Below the pieces are notes generated by a model. The model saw only the letters and a list, made by a program, of their open reading frames with translations, did no database searches and was not told where the DNA came from. The position numbers and the translations under genes were made by a program. DNA of 64,000 bases from Pestalotiopsis fici W106-1 (taxonomy: Eukaryota > Ascomycota > Sordariomycetes > Amphisphaeriales > Sporocadaceae), in contig NW_006917098.1 in NCBI RefSeq assembly GCF_000516985.1, positions 558,001-622,000 of the forward strand, read 5' to 3'. Positions 34,414 through 45,155 of this stretch are shown in pieces. Within the stretch, counting starts at the first letter, position 1. Every line of letters starts with the position of its first letter.

Positions 34414-34940
34414 ACATCCCCGACGTCTTTTGAGAGTAGGTGATAAAATAGAATTTCATACAGCAAACATTTTAAATCGGATGTAAACTATACGGGCCGC
34501 TTTAATCACAAGGACTCATGAGATGTCTTTTTCATACATTAGCCTATACAAATATCTGTCTCGTGGATTTCCACCAGCAGAATGCTGCTCAGCACGTACA
34601 ATGCCATGGTCACAAGCCGGAAGCAACGGGAGAGATGGACAAGGGTGTGGGGTCTCCATGAAATAAGGTATAAGTTTCCCCAGGTTTATATCCCCTATAA
34701 TGCACAGTGCCTGATCTGCATTAGTGATCTCTAGAGCCCCAATTGCGCTAACGGCTGGGTTTGCAGATCAAGACCTCACAGCTCGCGCCCCTTCGAGCCC
34801 TGGTACCTGACCGACATCATCCAGCGATTGCCTCATGTAGGTGGCTGAGAAACTACACTTGCCCAGCTTTTGCTCCCTAGAGGCTCAGATCTGAAGAAGA
34901 CGCTGTATATTTGGAAGTATAGGCGTGGTCTACGGGCCTA
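34414..34940. other. Upstream region of the C2H2 regulator
   Basis: No gene is visible. It presumably holds the regulator promoter. No copy of GTCCCAC was noticed here. Confidence 0.4.
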
Positions 34941-37521
34941 ATGAGCAGCGCTCAGAGCAACGCGCCTGGGTGCCGTACAGAAATCGACGCAACCACCACT
35001 CCGGCTGCGACAGGCATGCCTCTTGTTACACGCGCAATCTCTCGCGGAAACCGAGGCAGCGCGAGAGCATCACGCGACTTTCGAAATAAAACGTGCACAG
35101 AATGTGGCCAAGCTTTCTCCAAGACAGAACACCTCGTTCGTCATATCCGGTCCCATACAAAAGAGAAGCCATTTACGTGTCATGTGTGCAGGAAAAGCTA
35201 TAGTCGACAGTATAGTCTCACACCACGCTCCCCATGCTATATTGAGCTTACCAAGATGAGTTTTCAGTGACTCGCTTCTCCGGCACTCCCGCGCTCACTC
35301 ACGCGGCGCCGATGACTCCACTGTCGCGTTGTCCTCTCCAGCAGGACGCCATTCTGACTGCCAGCCCAGCAGCAATGCCACCACCCAGTTGGTTAGGCAA
35401 GATAATTGCATGACGTTCACGCCGCTGCAAAATGCTGGCAATGCCGCATCATCCAGGCCTACAGAATCCGAGACGACGGCAGGTCCATCACAGGATGAAT
35501 CGATCTGCCCCTCGCAAGATGCCTACTCAGCCGTCGCCTCGGTCCTTCCCACAATCCCACTCGGACCGCCAGGAGCGGGCTTTGATCCTGCCGGCGCCGA
35601 AGGTTTACACAATACCGCTAACATGAACCACAATCGAGACAGCCTTGAGCACTGTGAGCCGATCTGGCCTTCGTGGGCCGATTTCGATGTGGACGCCTTG
35701 AACTTCTCGATATCCGCTGCAATATCTGAATGGGGTCTTGCTCCCGAGGTTTCACCCGATGCCCCAGGGATAGACATTGCCACCGATGGATTTGGCCGCT
35801 CCCGAGATACCTCTCTAGGGCCCAGAGAACTCCTATCTGCGGTACAAGCCAATTGGCATACCCGAGTGATTGCAGACTCACCCACACTAAGCTCAGACGC
35901 TTCGGTCCATGTCGAAGCCAGTGTGAACGATGCATATCGAGAAGGGTTGACACAGAGGTTACATCCTTCTGTGCACAAGACCGTACTCCCTTCAGCTGCA
36001 TTCTTGGTGAGTGAGGACATTCGATATATATCTAACTCTCATTACCCCATCTATCAAGAAAATGAAATTTTAATTCCTCCATAGAACCTTTGCGTCAAAT
36101 TGTATTTTACGAAATTTCATCCTGTTCTCCCCTTGGTGCACGCTCCGACCTTTCAACCGTCTTCAGAGAACGCCCTCCTGCTTTTGTCCATTTGTTCCAT
36201 CGGCGCCCTCTTTATAGGTTCACCTAGTGCGTCGGCCCAAGGTCGCAAGATTTTCCAGATTCTTAACAAGGCAGTCTTGGCAACTGTGAGTCTTCTCTAG
36301 TCTCCAATCTCTAACCCATTCTCACTGTTTTTCTGGCACTTGGTAGCTTCGTACTTATAACTATGATAGTGGGAGAACTACGTTGGCTACGATGGCCGAG
36401 AAACCCTGGCACTAACACAGGCAGCCATTATTGGACAAACCTTTCCGATGCTCTCCGGGTACCCTCAAGATCTGTACATGACCGAGTGCTTCTCGGGCAC
36501 GGTCATGGCATGGGCACGCCAAGCGGGATTTTTTAATGTCAAGGATACTTTGCCGATGGTTCAAAAACTAGACAGCCTTGATATTGAGGAGGCCTGGAAA
36601 GACTGGGCTCGGAAAGAGGAAAAGGCTCGTTTGATTCTCGGATTATATATCCACGATTCCGAGTTTGCTACAATTTTCCACCATGAACCTCTACTACGAC
36701 ACCACCCCGGTCGATTGCCCAAATGTGCTTCCGAAGAGCTGTTCTCAGCTACAACCGCAACACAGTGGTATGCTATTCTCAGAAGAAATCAAACAACAGA
36801 TGAGACGGCCCATGCGTATGCGCCTTTACAGGTGGCCGCACATCAGTCCGAGATGCATACCTATGCATCACTCGCTGGCATTATAGCCTCGATACAGGAA
36901 ACCAGAGCTTGTACCCAGGATTTCACAAATGCTGCGCCTTTTCGGGACTCGCTTCTTGGATGGTATCATGAATCCTTCAAATCATTACCAGAACACAACT
37001 TGGCCAACCTCATGATCCTTTGGCATACTGGATTCTTAACCTTGTACTCCGAACTCGATACTCTTGAGCGCGCTGTTGGCCGTAACGGAGAATCCAGCGC
37101 GGCACAAGTCTCGGACATTGTCCACGAATGGGCAACATCCGTGGAAGCAAGGCGAAGCGTCTTGCACGCTCATTTCATTGTCACCATTGCCGAAAACTTG
37201 CCGCTCGGCCTAGAGCCTGCTATCCATGTCCCCAAGGCTTTGTTTTACTCGGCACTTGCAACCACCTGTTTTTTGAAGTTTGGTCCAAACAGGGAACCTC
37301 TCATTTTCATGCAGGAAATGGATATGCCAGAGTTCCAATGTCCCACCACTGTGAATACAGTCGATTCTAGTGGCGCCAAAGGGCGTGTCAATCGGATTCC
37401 TCCGATTGATTCAAGTTTATTATGCAGGGCGGTGGACTTGTTGCGGCGTATCGGCCACTGGGAGATCTCACGAAGGTTTTATTCCGTGTTGAACCCTTTA
37501 CTTCAAGAGTTGGTGAAATGA
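34941..37521 (+). CDS. Transcription factor: two C2H2 fingers plus fungal_trans domain
   Basis: Four exons: 34941-35209, 35268-36006, 36085-36285 and 36370-37521, giving 786 residues. The first splice completes the second finger (CHVCRKSYSRHDSLLRHSRAH), which follows finger one (CTECGQAFSKTEHLVRHIRSH, from about residue 52). This tandem pair with a KTEHLxRH/RHDSLxRH layout is typical of fungal C2H2 activators of catabolic genes. A low-complexity linker follows, then the middle homology region (FHPVLPLVHAPTF; GRETLALTQAAIIGQT; AWARQAGFF). The acceptor before the last exon (36367-36369) was chosen to restore WENYVGYDGRE. It closes the cluster on the right and is the likely local regulator. Confidence 0.9.
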
Positions 37522-38210
37522 TGTCCTGCTCTCGCCTGGTATGCGCATGTTTAGGTGATGTGACCAGTAGGATAAATTACCCTTGGCTTTCATCAAGTAT
37601 TTACCTGTACACAGATTTGAGTGTCAAGGGTAATGGAGCATCAATAAGCATTCTAAACAAATCTGAAAGAAACCCATACACATTGATTTTCACAACACAA
37701 AAGAGTCGAGGACGACTTCTGATACAAGCTGTAGGTCAAACAAGAAAAAACTCTCTATTTGGGTTTCATGGGTCAATATCGTTCATTTCCTTTCAGCATT
37801 TTTCGATTATGATGAGTTTGACAAAGCTTGACCAAACAAAGAAGTTACACAATTTCATTGTAATCATTACCACACATGGGATATTGTGTCGAACAATACT
37901 TTGTCATGATAAACAGAGTTGTGAGGAACAGCAAATCTAGGTGCATATATAAACCTAGGTTGTTGATGCCCGAACTCTAATCAATTCTACCATCATCAGC
38001 AATACCTTTCTCCGACAGATCGATTCATACACTACAAAACAACTCTACTTTCAAGCATAACAATTTGACATTTTGTCACCACCACAAGAAAGAACAACAA
38101 ATTGAGCTCTAGTATCATTCGATTCTTGTCCGGCTACAAGAAGATTCAATACTGAGCATCAATTTCATTCTTCAAATCTTCTTTGAAACTAAATCAACAT
38201 CGAAATCATC
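37522..38210. other. Intergenic region upstream of the zinc-knuckle gene
   Basis: A short open frame at the left is low-complexity and overlaps the TF end. AACCTAGGTT lies near 37952. The last 250 bp are pyrimidine-rich with CAAC repeats, like a fungal 5' leader. Confidence 0.45.
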
Positions 38211-39029
38211 ATGTCTGCCTCTACTTTTAACGCCCCCATCACCACTCCTAGCAAGATGTCGTGGAGCGACATTGTCGAAATGGAGTATGAGGAGATGTCT
38301 TCTTCAAACATTCCCACCACCACCACCTCTGGCGCTCCCTCAGTGAGCACCGAGAGCACCACTCCTTCTCTCAAGGAAGCCAACTCTACCGTCAACACTC
38401 CCAGCAAGCCCTCGTGGAGCGATATTGTCCAGAAGGAAGATAAGAAGGTGTCTACTCCAAGCCCTGCTTCAACCACTGCCGTCTCCAACACTCCTTCGAT
38501 GAGCACCACTCCTGCTCTCAAGGAAGCAGCCCAGGGCCTGGCACATGACCTAAGCGTTTGTCCTTGTGCCAAAGACCAAGTCTTCCAGAGCAGCAGCAGC
38601 AGCAGCAGCAGCCGCCGCCGCGGCGCCAACACGGTGATTGGCAACGCAGCGGGCGTAAGCTATCGCTACTGCAACGAGTGCAACGTCTACGGCCACGCGC
38701 AGCGCGACTGCGCCGTCCGCGCCGCCCGCATCACCAAGGAGCGCGCCGACTACGCGGCCTACAAGGCGCGCCGGGCCGCGTACGAGGCCCGCCTGGCCGC
38801 TACCGACTGTCGGCGCTGTGGTGAGCTGGGGCACTTGGCGCGCGACTGTACGGCCACTGTGGCGGCGCCTCCTCCTGCCCAGAACGTGGGCAAGAGCAAC
38901 AGCCAGAGGAAGCAAAAGGGAGGTAAGAACAACAGCAACAAGGGGGACGTGCTTGTTGGTGCTAACGGCAAGCGATACCAGCTCCAGCAGGGCGGTATTG
39001 TTGCCCCGGTCAGGGGACGCAGGGCTTAG
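38211..39029 (+). CDS. CCHC zinc-knuckle protein with duplicated WSDIV motif
   Basis: A single exon of 272 residues. The N-terminal half is Ser/Thr/Pro-rich and holds two copies of TPSK-x-SWSDIV followed by an acidic/Lys stretch (residues 12-30 and 63-81). A Ser run encoded by (AGC)n lies at 127-134. Then come two retroviral-type knuckles, C154-x2-C157-x4-H162-x4-C167 and C200-x2-C203-x4-H208-x4-C213, separated by an Ala/Arg-rich helix, and a basic Gly/Asn-rich tail. CCHC knuckles bind single-stranded nucleic acid. The host function is unknown. No reverse transcriptase or integrase lies nearby, so it is not an obvious retroelement Gag. Confidence 0.8.
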   Translation: MSASTFNAPITTPSKMSWSDIVEMEYEEMSSSNIPTTTTSGAPSVSTESTTPSLKEANSTVNTPSKPSWSDIVQKEDKKVSTPSPASTTAVSNTPSMSTTPALKEAAQGLAHDLSVCPCAKDQVFQSSSSSSSSRRRGANTVIGNAAGVSYRYCNECNVYGHAQRDCAVRAARITKERADYAAYKARRAAYEARLAATDCRRCGELGHLARDCTATVAAPPPAQNVGKSNSQRKQKGGKNNSNKGDVLVGANGKRYQLQQGGIVAPVRGRRA

Positions 39030-39531
39030 ATGATATGACCTTGTTAGATAGATGGGATTTGTATAGTGGCTTTCGTGAATTGCATAATCAATTCTGCTTG
39101 GAAGCTGAGTTGCGCGAGCGCATGATAGAGTCTTGAATATACATGATATCCCTAAACATCTTTGTTTGTCAGTGCCATGGATCAACGTGAAATGATGTAC
39201 AAATTCAACAGCAAAAACAGTACAAAAATTGACACCTGAAGCAAATTAAGCATAAACGTCTTTTGCGTAAGCAGGCAAATGCTTTTCCTATATGGGCACT
39301 TGCGTGCACAAGAGTTTGGGGCCAATCAAGGTAAAATCCATTATGCATTGTAGCGATGTCTTTGTCTAACCATGCCGTATTTTCTTTTCCTCGAGCTGAG
39401 AAGCGATGCCGAACCAATACATGCTAAACGCCGGGTAATGCAATGTCATCTCATCATGATTCATTATGTCATACAGGACAAGTTATACTATATAACTCGT
39501 ACACATTCATGTGGTTGGTGAACAAGACCAT
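39030..39531. other. Convergent 3' region
   Basis: A 500 bp AT-rich region between the zinc-knuckle and HUS1 stop codons. Nothing else is seen. Confidence 0.5.
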
Positions 39532-40851
39532 TCATAGACTGTAAGACGAAACATAGTACTAGAACATTTTAGCAGATATTCAAAACAATAAAGAAATGTG
39601 CAAAAAGGAGCAACTTACTGTCACAACACTATCTTCGGCCCCAACGTCGTCGTACTGAGGTACGTAGACGTACAGAATCAGAGCGTGCTCGTCGGCAAAA
39701 CAGGCAATGACTCTTCCCTCAAGACGGCCTACGCTGAGCACCTTGCTCCAATCCTTGCCGTCGACTCGTACGGTCGCCCACTTGTCCGGACCTTCTTCTC
39801 GGAACTTGGTGGACGGGTGTTCATCAATGGGGCACTGCAGCTGGCTAGGATCTAGCAGCGGATTTTCGAGATTATCCCACTGGCTTGCAATGTCGAGGGT
39901 CTCGGCATGGAGACTCAAGCGGAGCGAGCCGTGCATGTTGGCTGCAATCTCAAGCTTGGGCGAGTACGCCATGCTATTGCCGCTGCCGCCAGAATTTCCG
40001 CCGCCCGCCCTGGCCGCCAGCGCAAGCTTGGTGAAGCGGTCCGACACGGCCTTGAGGGACAAGAGGGCCGGCAGCTGGATGTGTACGTCGGGCTCGCGCA
40101 CCTTGGGCTGCATAATGGTCTCGACGTGCTCTGGGTGCAGCACGCGCACAGGTATATCCTGGGTAACAATCTTTTCGCGCTCGCGATTCAAGTGCGTTTC
40201 GAGAGGTTCAACGTTGAAGACGCCATCATCGTCGTCGCCGTCAGCTCCGCCAAAGAGGCGCTCCGCCTCGTCCAAGTCGTTGTGATTGCGTCTGCTCCTG
40301 CTGGCTCCGCCCGTGGGCCCGAACCGCGACGGTGCGCCCGAGGCATTGCCGTTGGATGTCGACGTTGTAATGGTCATGGATAGGAGGGGGATGCCGTCCT
40401 TTTTGGTGAGACGCAAGCTGGCAGACGTGCCATTGACGGCAGATTTGAGGGCGCGCTGGAGTGGGCCCAAGGGTAGCTCAAGATTGATTGTGTTGGACGG
40501 CTCAGCGGACTGAAGTTGGTACGAGTCGAAAATATGGTCCATCGAGAGCGAGCTGGAAACAATGCCAAAAACACCATGGTCAGGTCCTCTGAGAGCAATT
40601 CCTACTGGTGTTTGGGGCTCTTTAGGGGAAAGGTCATGCGACGTACGCCCATACTTGTGAACCCTGGTCTGGTATCACGGTGAAGCGCACCGTATCGTCG
40701 TCCAGGCGCATCCACGCGATCTTTTCGAGCGACGACAGAGCCGCCGTAAGCTCTACATGCTACTGTCAGGGGGCGATATGGACCGAGGAAACCAAGAATC
40801 TGACTTACTTGAGAATGTTCGCACATTCTTCAATTCCGTCTTGAACCTCAT
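39532..40851 (-). CDS. HUS1: 9-1-1 checkpoint clamp subunit Hus1
   Basis: Four exons (minus): 40851-40809, 40752-40647, 40552-39619 and a 27 nt last exon 39558-39532, giving 369 residues. The start [25 protein letters not shown] and the end YYVSSYSL are typical of fungal Hus1; the final exon supplies only that last strand. Further family segments are [23 protein letters not shown] and [20 protein letters not shown] long Asn/Gly/Asp insertion occupies about residues 115-170. With Rad1 and Rad9 it forms the PCNA-like clamp loaded at DNA damage to activate checkpoint kinase signalling. The exon 3 frame reads on to a stop in the intron, so the terminal exon is easy to miss. Confidence 0.92.
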
Positions 40852-41627
40852 GGCCGGCTTTGGTGGTGGTTCTGGGGCCTCACGAGACGCGGGTTGATCA
40901 AGACGCGACTTTTTCTTTTTCAATCTATAAAGGCGGGACAGATGCCTACGTCAGGTTGAATGTCGCCGGTACGCCACAAGTGTAAAAATAGCGTAATGTT
41001 AGTACTGTGAAGGTAGCTTCCAGCTCCCGCTATGAGAAAAAGTCCAGGCCTTTGCGGGGTACCTAAAAGAGTGGATGCTTCTGGGATTGGGGGTCTGCTA
41101 GCTCAGTATGATCCTTGTTGAACTTGCTTCCAAGTGACTATACTCGCTTTTTGGGAGTTGAACACAGTAGGGATGTAATGATTGCCAAATATAGATACAC
41201 TATCTACGCTACTTCAGTCCTTCATGAGAGGGTCACATAAGTGTAAGGACATTAACCTTAGGGGAATATGAATGTCATTCAGTATATGCCAAGTAGTAAT
41301 GTACGGAATCAGGTAGTAATTGCATAATATTCAATGTCGCGATGCTGTATATTCACAATAGTTGTCACAGTGATTACAATCAATGAATTTGTTGCTTGAA
41401 AATTTGTCAAATTCTTAGCCAAATGGCGTCTCACATCAAAATAAGTGGTATAATATGCAGCGTAGTCATGAGGAAACCGTGAAATCCAGATCATGTAGCA
41501 GAGACCAGTCCTCCTCAAAATTAAATCCAAACCGTATACGCCAGAGCCGGAACACCTCTAAACTCCGCCATCAAATCAGAACATTTCCTGTCATTGCGCC
41601 CCATGTATTCCTGGTCTGTGTCACAAC
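40852..41627. other. Intergenic region, no supported gene
   Basis: HUS1 upstream sequence and the RING-gene 3' side. It is AT-rich toward 41200-41500, with no frame of note. Confidence 0.5.
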
Positions 41628-42653
41628 TTAAAAGACAGAACTTATCCGCCGACTGCCCAGGGTCATCTCGCCGACTGGAGCGGGAGTGGGAAGACGCGGT
41701 GCCGAGGTATTGCAGACCATGCTGCGTCCTCGGTCTTGTCTATCCGGGCGCGAACTCGATGACTCGCCATTCGATCTTCGTATGTTTCGTCGCAGGTTGA
41801 GTAGTCCGCTCTTTCTTGATATGACGGCAGCAACCTCTACGTCTTCGCTGTCCTGGCGCGCATGGCCCGTCTCTATTGCGCTGAGAATCCGCTTTTCCTG
41901 CTCTCTCTTCTTTGAGATCTCGGCGCACATGGTGCACTCTCCGACTGTGTCGGCCATCCGGCGCGGTGGCGTGTACGATGGTCTGTTGGGATGGCCTTCC
42001 CGTCGCTGAAGCCGATTGCGCCGATGCCCTGGGCTTGGGTGTCCGCCTCCTAGAGCAGCCGCCAACTGCAGGGCCTGTTGGTACTGCTGCCACGCATGCC
42101 AGGCCATATCTATTGTCGGTGGCTTGCAAACCGGATGCCCGCAATTTGGATGTTTGGCCACGCTGCGGCAGATTGGACATGTTGGATCCGGGTTGGTCGG
42201 ATCTTCGCGATCAAGAGAGTCCTGGAGCCAGGTCTGGAGGCAAACGTCACCGAATTTGTGGCCGCAGTCGAGGGAGTTCCAGGACTCAATGGTGCCTTCA
42301 GGATTAGGAGCGCCGACAGGATCATGGCAAATGGGGCATTCTTCTAGTTGGTGTAAGTCCACTGGTAATGTATGGGGAGCCTTCTCCGACACGGTCTCAG
42401 CTGTACCTTCTTCCGGGCAACTACCAGATGAGGCGCGATCGATTCGCCATCGCTTTAGAGTGGGTGCGAGCTTGTCAACAAGCTTGAGAGGAAGCCGTAC
42501 AGGCAGAGTGACCAGTTTGCGAACTCGCATGGTCGCGATCTTGCGTTTCTTCCCACGCAAAGGCAGCAGGAAGAAAACCGTAGCGACAACACTCCTAATG
42601 ACAAGGACGAGGTAGATCGGCCACAGAAAGATACGGAGGGGAAGCGCCGGCAT
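41628..42653 (-). CDS. Membrane-anchored RING-like protein lacking one zinc ligand
   Basis: From the ATG at 42653 (upstream codons in frame lack ATG) the product is 341 residues in one exon. A hydrophobic segment at about 8-32 would anchor it in a membrane. The RING-like domain has C106-x2-C109, then a long loop, CGHKFGDVC (130-138), and C159-x2-C162. In a RING-H2 the middle block would be CGHxFHxxC; here Gly135 stands where His or Cys would bind zinc. A later CxHxxxC (171-176) and CTMCAE could compensate. The C-terminal third is Arg/Ser-rich and disordered. E3 ubiquitin ligase activity is usual for the family but not certain given the missing ligand. Confidence 0.75.
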   Translation of the reverse strand: MPALPLRIFLWPIYLVLVIRSVVATVFFLLPLRGKKRKIATMRVRKLVTLPVRLPLKLVDKLAPTLKRWRIDRASSGSCPEEGTAETVSEKAPHTLPVDLHQLEECPICHDPVGAPNPEGTIESWNSLDCGHKFGDVCLQTWLQDSLDREDPTNPDPTCPICRSVAKHPNCGHPVCKPPTIDMAWHAWQQYQQALQLAAALGGGHPSPGHRRNRLQRREGHPNRPSYTPPRRMADTVGECTMCAEISKKREQEKRILSAIETGHARQDSEDVEVAAVISRKSGLLNLRRNIRRSNGESSSSRPDRQDRGRSMVCNTSAPRLPTPAPVGEMTLGSRRISSVF

Positions 42654-44580
42654 CAACTGGCGCAGCAACTGCTGCTGTTTGTTCGCATCCGTTTGTTTTC
42701 CTTGGAGCCTTTGGTTTTGGAACTACCAGCAATCAAGTACACCGACTTTGAGAGCTTGGATGGATGTATTGGATGATTTTGGCCTGTGACAATGAGGACC
42801 GTGAGCAGGACGGGCCGGGGGTGGCCCCTCGTGATAGAGCCTAGTCGTTTCCGGTGGTGTAGTGACTCTCCAGACCAGACCAGAGATGGAGGGGTAGCAC
42901 CTAGCTTAGGTGGACTGCAGGGTGGGTAGGTGTAGAGCTCCACGGACTGCCCAGTTTGCCTAGATAGGTAGGGAAGGGAAAGCGGGTTGTCCGATGATCC
43001 AGTTGTTTGTCGAGTCACGAGAGGATGCCAGAAATAATCCCGTGTTTGCTGGTTGTCGCTCTGATTCAGAGAAGAAAAGGGAAGGAGAAAAAGAAAAAGA
43101 TGGAGTTTGCCTGCCAGGAACTCGGGCGGTTGAAAGTTTGGGAGAATGAGCTCATCAGTAATGTGAATTGCGGGTTGGTTTGTAGGGCGATTCGAAGAGG
43201 AATTCCCCTCACGATGCAGGTGACAACCTTAGGCTGGACAGATGTTGCTCATGAATCGAGCAGCCCAGCTATTGGTTCGTGGGGCAGAGCATTCGGCTTC
43301 TTCCTTGCTCGGCTCTTGTCGCCAGGTCACGATGGGGCACAGAGAAAATCACATTCAGGAATGAACACTCTAGCCAGATGCAGCCTCGTCGGCGGAATCG
43401 AAAGGCTCGACCCTTGGGTAACAAGGACGGACGAGAGTCTGTTCCTGAAAGGGGTGACAAGGTCCAGAGCTATTCATGTCTCGAACTGACACAATTGGCC
43501 GTGATCGCGTGGGAAACTTGTTAAGCCGACACACGGACAGCCCAAGCCAGAGACATTTTTGGCTCTTTGGGCGTCGGCGCCAACTATTTAGTAGAGCTGA
43601 CATTTTCATGTTCGGCGTAATGGAGGGGGTAACAGAAATGTTCTACGTGCTTGCTGGGCTAGAATGCTGACGCCGCCAACGCCATCAGCCATCAGCGCAT
43701 CCTTGCATTGCAGGACACCTTATCTCTCTTGCTCATGTGAACTAGTCCAGTGCTTCTGCATAAGAGCACGAGAACACATGCGCTATCAAGAACCTTGTCG
43801 GTCCTGACGAAGGACTTGGTAGTAGAATTATCGATTGTCGGCTACGTATCCTTGGCCTGTGTCGACTATTGTAGCCGTAAATGTAGACAGCTATAGAAGT
43901 GTCATAATTCTATAGACCTACAGGCGGTACATAAGGCATTCGTAGTACGCCCCGGAGCTGCCTCGAGATGCTCATGCCAAGATACCCGAAAACCAAACCA
44001 CAGTCTACGCGCTGCCTGGATTTGGCTGTAGCTTTGAGCCAACCTATTGAAGCACGACAATGCTATGACTGGGTAAAACTTCAGTATTGCCTCAATATCC
44101 AAAAATTACTGGTCAAGTGCCATTATCAGAAACTCAAGTCAAAACGTCCCGGAGAGCATCAAGAAGCAACCGAAACTTGTCGGCGAATAATAGCACTGCC
44201 CTCACTGTTTATGCCCCGAAGATCTAACGCCGCTCTCAACATGGGGGAGTTGTCCAACAAACCACCATTGGGCACTTGAAAATGTCATTTGTGCAAATTC
44301 TTGGCCCGTAACTTTGCCGGGCAGATCTGTGAACGCATATCCAGTGCGACTACGATCCCCATTGCTGCAGAAGGGAGGTCATCAGGCATCAACGATGGAA
44401 TACTTGACTGTGCTGGTGGATGGTTGATGTAGCACATTCATATAGTACCGGGTGGCACGGAGCCGTAGCATTCGTAGAGGTCGTAGAGCTGATTGTCCTT
44501 TGCGTGCCGCGCGTAGAGGTTCCAGCGAGGTATTGCGGCGTCGTCACTTTTGCCATGATGTCGAGTGCATACGCTGTGGT
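42654..44580. other. Gene-free 1.9 kb region
   Basis: No supported gene. Frames at 42653-43018 (minus) and 43007-43489 (plus) are open but overlap each other's shadows and show no motifs. CCTAGCTTAGGTGG and CCTAGATAGGTAGG words lie at about 42901 and 42958. Confidence 0.45.
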
Positions 44581-45155
44581 CTACCGATTCCCCCGCCGGT
44601 TCTCAGCCTCGTCGTCGCTATCGTCCATGAATCCTTCTTCCAAGCTTTCGTGATATCAGTAAAGTGCCATTTACAGCGTGACTCAACTTACTCTCTGCTC
44701 AACCTCCTATTACTGTCGGTATGATCTACACGACCGCTTGTATCCAGACTGAGCGCGTGCCTACGGTCTTCTTCCACGTCTTCTAGCTCCTCGCCATCGT
44801 CAGAGTCAAAGCCAGCATCAGAGCCTCCTGCCGCGACAAGGCGTTCCCGTATGCCTATCCGCCACCTTGCTGGAATCAGCCATTTTGCGATTGCATTCTG
44901 CACCCTGACCCGGAACGACGATGTATGATTCGATATCGACTCTAGTGGTAAATATTGACTGTAACGCTGTTGGTATTGTCGCCAGAGTGGAACGAGAATG
45001 TAAGAACAGGTAATGAATAGAATTAGCGAAATAACGGCAGGGACTATAAGGGTCTATGTGGACGACAAGTTAGCTGCCTGATGGTGCTCTCGGCGCAACA
45101 GCCGGGTGTTGGCTGCGATGTGACGGACCTTGACAGCAGATAAAGTAGACCCCAT
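44581..45155 (-). CDS. Small single-pass membrane protein
   Basis: Three exons (minus): 45155-45129, 45053-44692 and 44644-44581, 150 residues. Exon 1 is nine codons (MGSTLSAVK) with a GTCCGT donor. Exon 2 starts with the hydrophobic helix TLIVPAVISLILFITCSYILV (about 10-30), followed by PLWRQYQQRY and a basic/aromatic segment (AKWLIPARWR). An acidic middle (DSDDGEELEDVEEDRR) and an acidic C terminus (LEEGFMDDSDDE) follow. Both splices keep frame, and the continuous open frame through the helix supports the model. It looks like a type I/III membrane protein with a cytosolic acidic tail. I do not recognise a named family. Confidence 0.7.

Noticed and set aside
34189..34486. RE-repeat and HT-repeat frames across the second gap
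   Set aside because: Translation of (GA)n and (CA)n microsatellites.
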